NCBI RefSeq assembly: GCF_029846235.1
Contig: NZ_JARVWP010000007.1
Coordinates: 186,001 to 250,000 of the forward strand
Length of the DNA stretch: 64,000 nucleotides
Direction: 5' to 3'
Source of the DNA: Bradyrhizobium sp. CER78
GTDB lineage: Bacteria; Pseudomonadota; Alphaproteobacteria; Rhizobiales; Xanthobacteraceae
Shown here piece after piece: positions 34,778-40,763 of this stretch (the stretch's first letter is position 1; each line of letters opens with the position of its first letter). The position numbers and the translations under genes are program-made. A model generated the notes under the pieces. That model was not told where the DNA came from, did not search any database, and saw only the letters and a list, made by a program, of their open reading frames with translations.

Positions 34778-35204
34778 CGTCAAGGAATCCACCGGCAGCG
34801 CGCTGCGGCTGACGTCGCTGGCCGCCGCCGCCGCGATCGCGCTGTTCATCACCCTCGCCTTTCTGTGCGCGGCCGCCTTCGTCTATGTGCTGCAGCACTA
34901 CGGACCGGTGGAAGCGTGCCTCTCCGGCGCCGCGCTATTCCTGGTCGTCACGCTGATCGCCGTCGGCGTCTACACGGCCCGCAAGCGCGAAATGCGGAGG
35001 CGCGCCGAGAAAGCGGCGAAGGCGGCCAAATCGGCCGCGGCAACCATGCTCGCCGATCCCGCGTTGATCGCCACCGCGCTGCAGATCGTCCGCGCCGTCG
35101 GCGTCAAGCGGCTGATCCCGATCCTGGCAGTCGGCGGCCTCGCGCTCGGCCTGATGGCAAGCCGCGGCGCTGCGGGTCACAACGAGGCGGAGGAAGAGGA
35201 ATAG
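34755..35204 (+). CDS. Phage-holin-like (holin X) membrane protein
   Basis: 149 aa, ATG at 34755. Two N-terminal helices (LAAAAAIALFITLAFLCAAA and CLSGAALFLVVTLIAVGVY) are followed by a Lys/Arg/Ala stretch and a third hydrophobic segment (LIPILAVGGLALGLMASRG) with an acidic tail. The layout fits the putative actinobacterial holin-X/phage_holin_3-like family, which in bacteria is usually encoded after DUF883 genes and is not phage-derived. It is probably in the same EcfG-driven unit as the DUF883 gene. No other phage genes are nearby. Confidence 0.78.
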   Translation: MLQRLIDDVKESTGSALRLTSLAAAAAIALFITLAFLCAAAFVYVLQHYGPVEACLSGAALFLVVTLIAVGVYTARKREMRRRAEKAAKAAKSAAATMLADPALIATALQIVRAVGVKRLIPILAVGGLALGLMASRGAAGHNEAEEEE

Positions 35205-35241
35205 CCTGCGTTATCCGGCAAACTGCCCACACCAAGCACGT

Positions 35242-35345
35242 CCATCGCCCGGCTCGACCGGGCGATCCAGTACGCCGCGGCTCATCCGCATAATTACAGC
35301 TGTCTCTGGAATACTGGATCGCCCGGTCAAGCCGGGCGATGACAG
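35242..35345. repeat. Palindromic intergenic repeat (type E, copy 3, inverted core)
   Basis: Begins TCCATCGCCCGGCTCGACCG and ends GATCGCCCGGTCAAGCCGGG then CGATGAC; the conserved core CTGTCTCTGGAATACTGGAT is inverted relative to copies at 25938 and 28429, and the GCTTGAAGCGGGG arm is absent. It is therefore a variant with two like ends. Confidence 0.75.
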
Positions 35346-35372
35346 CGTTGCTCGTTGAACGTTCGCCCTTGC

Positions 35373-35765
35373 TCAAGTCACGCAGCGGCCGGGCTGCAGC
35401 AGCTTGGCCACTTCGGTCAGGACGCTGACCACCGGTTCGCAGGCGACCTTGCGGGTGTCGCCGGGCCGCGCGCGGGCGGGTGCTGCGGGGTGATTGCGGG
35501 CCTCTTCCCGCGCCACGGGAACGCGGACCAGGACCGACGTCTCGGGCAGCCGGTCGAGCTTCAGCGCGACGGTCCGGCTCGGCAGGCCGGTCACCGGAAC
35601 CACGGCGCGGTCGGTCTTGGCGGCGCGATTGACCACGCTCTCCGGCGCCAATTGGGTGGTGACCTGCTGGCCGCCAATGAGATCATGACCGGATGCCAGT
35701 TGGACCGCGCCAAGCGTCAATCCAAGCGCCAACGCAGCGAAAATTCCCTTTTGAATCTTTGACAT
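35373..35765 (-). CDS. Exported hypothetical protein
   Basis: 130 aa from ATG 35765. A signal peptide (KGIFAALALGLTLGAVQLASG) is followed by a region with conserved-looking elements: VNRAAKTDRAVVPVTG, SRTVALKLDRLPETSVLVRVP and the C-terminal ACEPVVSVLTEVAKLLQPGR with one further cysteine (RCVT). The two cysteines could form a disulfide. It is probably periplasmic. I do not recognise a named family; similar proteins occur in Bradyrhizobium. The frame upstream to 35855 is not supported. Confidence 0.7.
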   Translation of the reverse strand: MSKIQKGIFAALALGLTLGAVQLASGHDLIGGQQVTTQLAPESVVNRAAKTDRAVVPVTGLPSRTVALKLDRLPETSVLVRVPVAREEARNHPAAPARARPGDTRKVACEPVVSVLTEVAKLLQPGRCVT

Positions 35766-35887
35766 GGTGATGTCCCTCGCCCCATGGAAATTCCCGTTGG
35801 CGATCACGGACACAACGCGAACGAAACCTGTGGGGTTCTCGCGTCCAGCCATCACTTAACCGTGTACGAAAAAATTTTGATTCGCGC

Positions 35888-35913
35888 GGAACGAGTCCGG
35901 GGGTCTGCGCGTC
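35888..35913 (+). promoter_or_regulatory. Candidate EcfG promoter (GGAAC-N17-CGTC) of an intergenic RNA
   Basis: GGAAC 35888-35892 and CGTC 35910-35913 with a 17-nt spacer, one mismatch from consensus. No plus-strand gene follows; instead a hairpin and a terminator on the same strand end at 36000. Confidence 0.55.
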
Positions 35914-35919
35914 TTTGCA

Positions 35920-36000
35920 AGAGCCGGTTATTCCCCCTGCCCCATTGACCGGCGACGTAGGGCGCGACCGTGGTGATGCCGGTCGCGCCCTGCTCTTTTT
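35920..36000 (+). ncRNA. Candidate EcfG-dependent small RNA with C-rich loop
   Basis: The expected start is about 6-8 nt after the -10 at 35910-35913. A first hairpin has stem GCCGGT (35923-35928) / ACCGGC (35948-35953) and a C-rich loop with TTCCCCCTGCCCC. A second, perfect 10-bp stem GGGCGCGACC (35960-35969) / GGTCGCGCCC (35981-35990) is followed by TGCTCTTTTT, a classical terminator. No plus-strand gene lies upstream that could need this terminator, and no ORF fits. C-rich loops in stress sRNAs such as Caulobacter GsrN bind G-rich ribosome sites. Homology to GsrN is not claimed. Confidence 0.6.
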
Positions 36001-36113
36001 GGAGATTCGTCTTTTTGAAAGTTCGTCCGTCACGCCCTGCCGGCGAACGATGTGTCGGCCGGCCTGTCACGCACGCGTCGCATTGAAGTCAGGTTGCGAA
36101 AGACCATCCGGCT

Positions 36114-36287
36114 TCAGGCATCGTCGCTTGATGGCGCGTCCTGGGATCGGACAACCGTCACCTCACGGCATGACGGGCAACGACCGACATGAAACTTGAT
36201 TCCGGTCGTCTGGTCGTCGACGAGCATCAATTCGCTCAAGGGCTCGCCGCATTTGCAGGTCACCGTCTTCTTATCGGCAAAATACAT
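36114..36287 (-). CDS. Small zinc-ribbon-like protein
   Basis: 57 aa, ATG at 36287 with an excellent GGAGGA site, stop at 36114. It has one cysteine pair in VTCKCGEPL and a second in GRCPSCREV, spaced by about 25 residues, i.e. a CxC...CxxC metal-binding knuckle. The remainder is polar. It is probably a cytoplasmic zinc-binding protein; RNA binding or a role in translation would be a guess. It is too short for routine detection, but the ribosome site and codon use argue it is real. Confidence 0.75.
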   Translation of the reverse strand: MYFADKKTVTCKCGEPLSELMLVDDQTTGIKFHVGRCPSCREVTVVRSQDAPSSDDA

Positions 36288-36328
36288 CTGACGTCCTCCA
36301 TAAGCCTGGAGAGTTCATCGCGTCATAA

Positions 36329-36357
36329 GGGCGAGCCCGCTTGCGCCGTGCTCGCCC
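36329..36357 (-). terminator. Hairpin downstream of the 61-aa gene
   Basis: Stem GGGCGAGC / GCTCGCCC (36329-36336 and 36350-36357) with a 13-nt loop. On the minus strand it is followed by TTATG only, so it is a weak terminator or processing hairpin between the two small genes. Confidence 0.5.
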
Positions 36358-36423
36358 CTCGTCTCTGCTCCTTCTCGGTCTGTCAGATCCGGACAATCCG
36401 GATAGCGGGTCGACTCCCGGCTG

Positions 36424-36609
36424 TTATTTCGAAGCGGACTGCGCCTGCGAGCGTGACTCGGCGGCTTCGCGCGCCTGCCGCTCGGCCTTGAGGCGCTGGA
36501 AATTGTCGTAGAAGGCCTTCTCGTTGGCGCGATGCTCCTTCATCGCCTGCGACGCCTCTTGCTGACGCTGCGCATCACGCTCTTTTCGTTGCTGGGGAGT
36601 CAGATTCAT
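36424..36609 (-). CDS. Small charged coiled-coil protein
   Basis: 61 aa, ATG at 36609 with GGAGG upstream. The product is almost entirely charged or Gln/Ala residues (MNLTPQQRKERDAQRQQEAS, NFQRLKAERQAREA), predicted to form one long helix. There is no cysteine, signal peptide or transmembrane segment. Function is unknown. Similar short Gln/Lys/Glu-rich helices occur among alphaproteobacterial stress-induced proteins, but I see no EcfG site for it. Confidence 0.68.
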   Translation of the reverse strand: MNLTPQQRKERDAQRQQEASQAMKEHRANEKAFYDNFQRLKAERQAREAAESRSQAQSASK

Positions 36610-36689
36610 GCGGCCTCCAACTAAGTTCTTGAATCAACGCCGGATTCAACGCACGAGGCCGGGAAAAGTTGCAATGGAGGGGAACTGGC

Positions 36690-37616
36690 CTATTTGCGCA
36701 GGCTGGCCCAGACGCCGCCGAGGATCAGCAAGCCGCCGACCAAATGGATCAATTTCGGCGGCTCGCCGAGGATGATCCAGGACAACAGCGCGCTCGCGAT
36801 CGGCGCGACGTAGAGCACGAGCGATGTCCGCACCGAGCCGAACCGTGCGCCGAGCCAGGCGAAGCCGGCATAGGCCATCAGGCCGGGGACCAGGCCTGCG
36901 AAGACATAGGCCTCGAACGCCCTCGCGTTGAACACCGCAGCCGGCGTCGCCCACATCTCCTGCAGGGCCGGCGGCAGCGAGCACAGCGCGCCCGCCGCCG
37001 AGAACAGGCTGACCCGCGCCAGCAGCGAGGCGCGCGGTGCGACACGGGATTGCACCAGCGTGTAGCCGGACCAGCCGAGCATCGCGCCCACCACAAGGAG
37101 ATCGCCCCAGGCCGCGCTCGATTGGGTCAGCGTTTCCAGATGGCCGCCGGAGACGATCAGCAGCGCGCCGGCGAGCGCCAGCGCCGTGCCGAGCCATTGC
37201 AGCGGACCGATATGCTCGATGCCGAGCGCGGCCGAGATCAGCAGCACCATGATCGGCGACAGCGCGAAGATCAGCGCGATATGGATCGCGGTGGTGGTGA
37301 TGCCGGCGATGTAGACCGGGCCGCCGCACAGGAACATGCCGAGGAAGCCCGCAGCGAGGATCGGCCACAGGTTCTGCGCCAGCGGGATCTTGCCGTCGCG
37401 GATCGCCGTGATCGCAAACGGCGCCAGCCCGATGGTGATGATGCTCCAGCGGAAGAAGGCCAGCGAGAACGGCGGCACCGAGCCGGCAAGGCCGCGCGCC
37501 AGCACCTGGTTGGAGGCCTGCCCGACCGCGACCAGGATGAAGCCGGTCAGCGCAACCGCGTCCTCCCAGCCCGCGGCTGGACGGCTGACAGGCGCCTTCG
37601 GCAACTCCGCATCCAT
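36690..37616 (-). CDS. DMT superfamily (EamA) transporter
   Basis: 308 aa, ATG at 37616. Ten hydrophobic helices in two EamA repeats: FILVAVGQASNQVLARGLAG ... FFRWSIITIGLAPF and LGWSGYTLVQSRVA ... LVPGLMAYAGFAWLGARFG. The conserved LYVAPIASALLSWIILGEPP precedes the last helix, with GGLLILGGVWAS. It is an inner-membrane exporter of metabolites or amino acids; the substrate cannot be predicted. It is 38 nt downstream of the transglutaminase-like gene, probably in the same transcript. Confidence 0.9.
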   Translation of the reverse strand: MDAELPKAPVSRPAAGWEDAVALTGFILVAVGQASNQVLARGLAGSVPPFSLAFFRWSIITIGLAPFAITAIRDGKIPLAQNLWPILAAGFLGMFLCGGPVYIAGITTTAIHIALIFALSPIMVLLISAALGIEHIGPLQWLGTALALAGALLIVSGGHLETLTQSSAAWGDLLVVGAMLGWSGYTLVQSRVAPRASLLARVSLFSAAGALCSLPPALQEMWATPAAVFNARAFEAYVFAGLVPGLMAYAGFAWLGARFGSVRTSLVLYVAPIASALLSWIILGEPPKLIHLVGGLLILGGVWASLRK

Positions 37617-37654
37617 GACACCGCCCCCTCAGCCGGTGCGCAGGCCCGCGCCCG

Positions 37655-38335
37655 CTACTGCTCCGCCGCCTCCCGCTCCATGTCGCGGCCCGACATGTCC
37701 TCGCCCTGCATGTTGGCGTATTCGCGCGCCATCTCGCGCATCAGGAATTTGGCGGGGACGTCGTGATAGGTGCCGTGGTCGTTGACATATTGCATGTAGG
37801 CGCGCCCTTCGCCGTCGAAGGGATGCAGCAGCGCATCCGAATGACCGTCGAAATCGAGCGGCTTGACGCCGAGCTTGGCGCACAGCGTGTCGTTGAAGGT
37901 CGGGGTCGCCTTGCGCCAGGCGCCGTCGACGAACACCTCGGTGAAGCCGTGCCAGGTGAACAGGTCCGAGCCCATGCTCTGGCGCAGCTTCTCGGTGGTG
38001 AGATGGTTGCGGACATCGGCGAAGCCGACCCGGGCCGGAATGCCGTGGACCCGGCAGGCCGCGGCATAGAGCGCGGCCTTGCCGACGCAATAACCGTTGC
38101 CCGCGGCAAGCACGCTGGAGGCCCGGTAGCTCTCCGGTGAGCGCATGCTGACATAGGGGTTGTAGCGGATGCCGTCGCGCACCGCGGTGTAGAGCCGGCT
38201 CGCGATCTCGCGCGCGCTGGCGCTGGCCGGGACGGCGGCGCGGGCGAACGCCTCGACGGCGGGATGGTCGCTGTCGACATATTCGCCGGGGTCGGTGTAG
38301 AGGCGGCTGATCGTGTCAGTGAGATGCTCGGTCAT
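37655..38335 (-). CDS. Transglutaminase-like (cysteine protease fold) protein
   Basis: 226 aa, ATG at 38335. It contains the transglut_core triad: Cys in SSVLAAGNGYCVGKAALYAA, His in LFTWHGFTEVFVDG and Asp in KPLDFDGHSDAL or the adjacent strand. There is no signal peptide, so it is cytoplasmic. The family includes peptide-processing hydrolases; substrates are unknown. It precedes an EamA exporter in the same direction, which raises the possibility that the pair processes and exports a small molecule. Confidence 0.88.
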   Translation of the reverse strand: MTEHLTDTISRLYTDPGEYVDSDHPAVEAFARAAVPASASAREIASRLYTAVRDGIRYNPYVSMRSPESYRASSVLAAGNGYCVGKAALYAAACRVHGIPARVGFADVRNHLTTEKLRQSMGSDLFTWHGFTEVFVDGAWRKATPTFNDTLCAKLGVKPLDFDGHSDALLHPFDGEGRAYMQYVNDHGTYHDVPAKFLMREMAREYANMQGEDMSGRDMEREAAEQ

Positions 38336-38405
38336 GGCGCAAGCTTAGCAAGCCATCAGCGCAGTTCAATGCAGCTCACGCAGCCCTGCCCCGCCAGAGT
38401 CCGCT

Positions 38406-38627
38406 TTAATTCCTGAAGCGTTCGTCCCATTGCGGCGGCTGGTAGCTGCGCCGCTTGGCCTTGAAATATTCGCGCGCGAAATGGATGCCGATCCCGATCA
38501 GGAACGGCGGGGCGAGCGCAGCGGCGATCATGAACACGGTGATCGACTTCGGTGTCAGGATGTCCAGCACCATCGACGCCAGCAGCCACAGCGTGGCAGC
38601 AATCACCGCGACGTCGACATGCTTCAT
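38406..38627 (-). CDS. Small two-helix membrane protein
   Basis: 73 aa from ATG 38627; ATG 38663 would add 12 polar residues. Two transmembrane helices (VAVIAATLWLLASMVLDIL and ITVFMIAAALAPPFLIGIGI) precede a conserved-looking basic tail FAREYFKAKRRSYQPPQWDE. The tail is probably cytoplasmic. It resembles small membrane proteins of unknown function in Bradyrhizobium. Confidence 0.6.
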   Translation of the reverse strand: MKHVDVAVIAATLWLLASMVLDILTPKSITVFMIAAALAPPFLIGIGIHFAREYFKAKRRSYQPPQWDERFRN

Positions 38628-38732
38628 TCCCTCGGTCTTTCCCTTGGTCGTTCCGGGTTCCATCCTACCGGCTGGACCTGCATGCGCCAAGGATTCCGGC
38701 GGCAGCCAATACCTCCGGCCCTTCACTTTTTT

Positions 38733-38758
38733 GGAACGGTGCCCGCACGGGCAATGTT
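38733..38758 (+). promoter_or_regulatory. Candidate EcfG promoter (GGAAC-N17-TGTT)
   Basis: GGAAC 38733-38737 and TGTT 38755-38758, spacer 17, one mismatch. It lies 31 nt before the ATG of the 84-aa gene. Confidence 0.55.
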
Positions 38759-38788
38759 GATCCGGGCAAACCGAACCCGGAGGCCGCG

Positions 38789-39043
38789 ATGGGCAACTCC
38801 AGTGACATCCACAACGGCGTCGACCGTCCTGCGAGCCAAAACGGCGTCAACGACCCGGTCGGCGGGGTCGACGTGAAGCGGACGTTCAACGACAACCAGA
38901 CGCCGCACGAACGCGCGCAATGGGCCGCCGACGTCCGCGCCGACGCCTCGCCCAGGAGCGGCGAGCCGTTCCTGCCCGAAGCGCTGCGGCGGCGGCCTAC
39001 GTCGCCGATCAACCCGCGCACCGGCCGCCATCCGACCGACTAG
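38789..39043 (+). CDS. Small hydrophilic protein, possibly stress-induced
   Basis: 84 aa, ATG at 38789 with GGAGG upstream. It is hydrophilic and rich in Asn, Asp, Arg and Pro (DIHNGVDRPASQNGVNDPVG, TPHERAQWAADVRAD, RRRPTSPINPRTGR), probably disordered. No known domain. A one-mismatch EcfG promoter is directly upstream, suggesting membership of the general stress regulon. Confidence 0.7.
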   Translation: MGNSSDIHNGVDRPASQNGVNDPVGGVDVKRTFNDNQTPHERAQWAADVRADASPRSGEPFLPEALRRRPTSPINPRTGRHPTD

Positions 39044-39301
39044 CCAGAGCGATATGAAGGCTACGGGCCCGTCGCAGGGGCGCTGCCAAATATCGAAAAC
39101 AACCCCATGCAAAGTAACCGGCGTCGGCCGGCGTTCAAACCAGACAACTTGACACGTCGGGCAACTCAGACAGATAATTCTAATATTCCGAAATTGCTCA
39201 AGTGTTGCTTGAGCTCCGCCGCATGACGAGCTACGCGCTTTGCAATCAACCGAAGCGCGAGTACAATGATTGCAGATTGCTAAGGTGGACTGACTTCCCA
39301 G
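39044..39301. other. Intergenic stretch with possible decayed repeat
   Basis: 258 bp, AT-richer than the neighbours. CAAATATCGAAAACAACCCC and CAACTTGACACGTCGGGCAA look like pieces of a repeated sequence found in many Bradyrhizobium genomes (recalled, not searched). It may be a mobile-element remnant. It also contains the promoter region of the TonB-like gene. Confidence 0.4.
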
Positions 39302-39739
39302 ATGTTGCGACGGCTCGTTGCTTGTATTGCTTTGCTCTTTGCTGCCACAGCTCCCACACTCGCGGAGGACGGCGCAGCCCCACAAGCCTCCCCTTCAATC
39401 GCGACATGGAAACAAGATGTCTCCAGCCGTCTGCGCCAGGCTCGGCGTTATCCACCGCTGGCGCCTGGGCAGGGAGGCACCGCCACGGTCCGCTTCAGGA
39501 TCGATCGCACAGGTCATCTCGTGTCGAGTTGGCTGGTCGAGAACACCGGCATCCCGGCGATAGACGGAGAGGCATTGGCAATCGTCGAACGTGCCCAACC
39601 CTTTGCCGCGCTGCCCGACGACGTAAAGGACGACACCGCCGTCCTGACCGTGCCATTCAATTTTGGGAGGGCGCCCGTCGCGCCGTGGGATGATCCCGCC
39701 CTTAAGTCAAAGCTGAATTCAGTCTGCCGCGGTTGCTGA
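39302..39739 (+). CDS. TonB C-terminal domain exported protein
   Basis: 145 aa, ATG at 39302. A signal peptide (RRLVACIALLFAATAPTLAE) replaces the usual TonB anchor and proline-rich region. The TonB_C domain is clear: ARRYPPLAPGQGGTATVRFR, IDRTGHLVSSWLVENTGIPA, IDGEALAIVERAQPFAALP and a final VPFNFGR. Without a membrane anchor it cannot energise receptors as classical TonB does, so it is probably a periplasmic stand-alone domain. Two C-terminal cysteines (CRGC) are unusual. Confidence 0.85.
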   Translation: MLRRLVACIALLFAATAPTLAEDGAAPQASPSIATWKQDVSSRLRQARRYPPLAPGQGGTATVRFRIDRTGHLVSSWLVENTGIPAIDGEALAIVERAQPFAALPDDVKDDTAVLTVPFNFGRAPVAPWDDPALKSKLNSVCRGC

Positions 39740-39764
39740 GCGGTCCGGCGCGGCCTCTCATTCG

Positions 39765-39959
39765 TCATTCGCGCATCGACAGCATCGCGTTCAGCTCGAC
39801 GGCTGTCTTCAGCTGATCGATGCGCGCGACGATCTGCTCACGCTCGGCGCCGCGCGGCAGCTGCGCGAGCTGGCTCTCCAGCCGCACGCGGTGTTCTTCA
39901 AGGCGCTGCTCGAAGGTGTGGGGTTCGGATCGCTTCCGCCGTTGAATCGTCTTCTCCAT
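39765..39959 (-). CDS. Small coiled-coil protein
   Basis: 64 aa, ATG at 39959, with AAGGATG upstream. It is Arg/Glu/Gln-rich and helical (FEQRLEEHRVRLESQLAQLP, EQIVARIDQLKTAVELNAML). It overlaps the end of the preceding gene (39898-40101) by 62 nt in another frame, so the two are translationally linked. Both lie under an exact EcfG promoter. Function is unknown. Confidence 0.68.
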   Translation of the reverse strand: MEKTIQRRKRSEPHTFEQRLEEHRVRLESQLAQLPRGAEREQIVARIDQLKTAVELNAMLSMRE

Positions 39960-40101
39960 TGCTCATCCTTGGTGGTTGCAGGCCGGGGCTGTTGGCCCAG
40001 CGGTCCAGTTGATCGATGACCCGCGCGTGGCTCGGGCGCCGCGGTTCCGGCGCCTTCGGCTCGTCGGACAACTTGCGAGGCAGCTTGACTTGGTTAGTCA
40101 T
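39898..40101 (-). CDS. Small hydrophilic protein under EcfG promoter
   Basis: 67 aa, ATG at 40101, with GGGAGAG upstream. Basic and Pro-rich (NQVKLPRKLSDEPKAPEPRR, HARVIDQLDRWANSPG). It is the first gene after the exact EcfG promoter at 40121-40145, only 20 nt before the ATG. The C-terminal 20 codons overlap the next gene. Unknown function; possibly the overlap serves translational coupling. Confidence 0.62.
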   Translation of the reverse strand: MTNQVKLPRKLSDEPKAPEPRRPSHARVIDQLDRWANSPGLQPPRMSNGEDDSTAEAIRTPHLRAAP

Positions 40102-40120
40102 GGCATCTCTCCCGCAACCT

Positions 40121-40145
40121 AACGAAACAGGTAGCCCGTCGTTCC
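40121..40145 (-). promoter_or_regulatory. EcfG promoter, exact consensus (GGAAC-N16-CGTT)
   Basis: Minus strand: GGAAC 40145-40141, CGTT 40124-40121, spacer 16; 20 nt before the ATG at 40101. It drives the two overlapping small genes. Confidence 0.8.
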
Positions 40146-40215
40146 TCTATTTTTTTAATAAGCTATTGATTTTGCTTTACAATATTACTCATTCAACGTT
40201 TTTGTCTCAAGCAAG

Positions 40216-40240
40216 GGAACTCGGGGAGAGTCTGTTGGTT
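40216..40240 (+). promoter_or_regulatory. Candidate EcfG promoter (GGAAC-N16-GGTT)
   Basis: GGAAC 40216-40220 and GGTT 40237-40240, spacer 16, one mismatch; 55 nt before the ATG at 40295. It is divergent from the exact site at 40121-40145, across an unusually AT-rich segment. Confidence 0.55.
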
Positions 40241-40294
40241 TAGCAAGTTACTCAATCAGCTAAGTTTGGGTATTTTTGCGATGGGGTATTTGAG

Positions 40295-40540
40295 ATGAAC
40301 GAGTTACGCGCCGAGCGTCTCCAGGTCATGGTCTCGCCGGAGGAATTGGCTGCCTTGGACGATTTCCGGTTCAAGCACCGTATGCCGACCCGCGCCGCGG
40401 CGGTCCGCGAGCTGCTCAAGCTCGGTCTGTCCGGCGTCGGCACCGACGCGGCAGCCGGGGTGAAATCCAGCGATTACGGGGTGTTCAATCGGGGGCCTGA
40501 AGGCCACACGCAGGGGGAGGACGCGCCAAGCGACAAGTGA
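40295..40540 (+). CDS. Small ribbon-helix-helix-like protein
   Basis: 81 aa, ATG at 40295. LRAERLQVMVSPEELAALDD followed by FRFKHRMPTRAAAVRELLKLGL reads as the beta strand and two helices of a ribbon-helix-helix DNA-binding domain. The C-terminal 30 residues are polar. It is probably a small cytoplasmic transcription factor. Its gene has a one-mismatch EcfG promoter, so it may extend the stress response downstream. Confidence 0.78.
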   Translation: MNELRAERLQVMVSPEELAALDDFRFKHRMPTRAAAVRELLKLGLSGVGTDAAAGVKSSDYGVFNRGPEGHTQGEDAPSDK

Positions 40541-40566
40541 CGGCGCGTTGTCGCCGATGTGGCGGT

Positions 40567-40707
40567 TCAGCCGGCGACGAAGAGGTCCACGACCGCCTTC
40601 AGGGTGCAGACCACGAGCGCCGACGTGAACATCGCCGTGCCGAGATCTGCGAGATAAAGCAGCTGCGCCTTCTGCTCCGCATCGAGCCGCTCGATCGCCT
40701 TGCGCAT
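40567..40707 (-). CDS. 46-aa membrane-associated protein under EcfG promoter
   Basis: 46 aa, ATG at 40707 with GGGAGC upstream, stop at 40567. The N-terminal half is a charged helix (MRKAIERLDAEQKAQLLYLA) and the second half is hydrophobic (FTSALVVCTLKAVVDLFVAG). It looks like a small peptide that inserts in or lies on the membrane. An exact EcfG promoter lies only 22 nt before the start, which makes a real stress-induced micro-protein likely. No known homolog. Confidence 0.72.
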   Translation of the reverse strand: MRKAIERLDAEQKAQLLYLADLGTAMFTSALVVCTLKAVVDLFVAG

Positions 40708-40729
40708 GGCCAAGCTCCCTTTTCAGGAA

Positions 40730-40754
40730 AACGCGATGCGCCGATGTCCGTTCC
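40730..40754 (-). promoter_or_regulatory. EcfG promoter, exact consensus (GGAAC-N16-CGTT)
   Basis: Minus strand: GGAAC 40754-40750, CGTT 40733-40730, spacer 16; 22 nt before the ATG at 40707. Confidence 0.78.
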
Positions 40755-40763
40755 AGCGCGGCC

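Larger units (their letters stand above)
35766..36113. other. Long intergenic stretch around the candidate sRNA
   Basis: A 348-bp gene-free region. Its left part (35766-35880) is the upstream region of the minus-strand exported protein; 35888-36000 holds the promoter, hairpin and terminator described separately; 36001-36113 has no recognisable feature and ends at the zinc-ribbon gene stop. Confidence 0.6.

Noticed and set aside
34755..35204. Prophage remnant suggested by a holin-like protein
   Set aside because: No other phage genes, integrase or attachment sites; such holin-X-like genes commonly follow DUF883 genes in bacteria.
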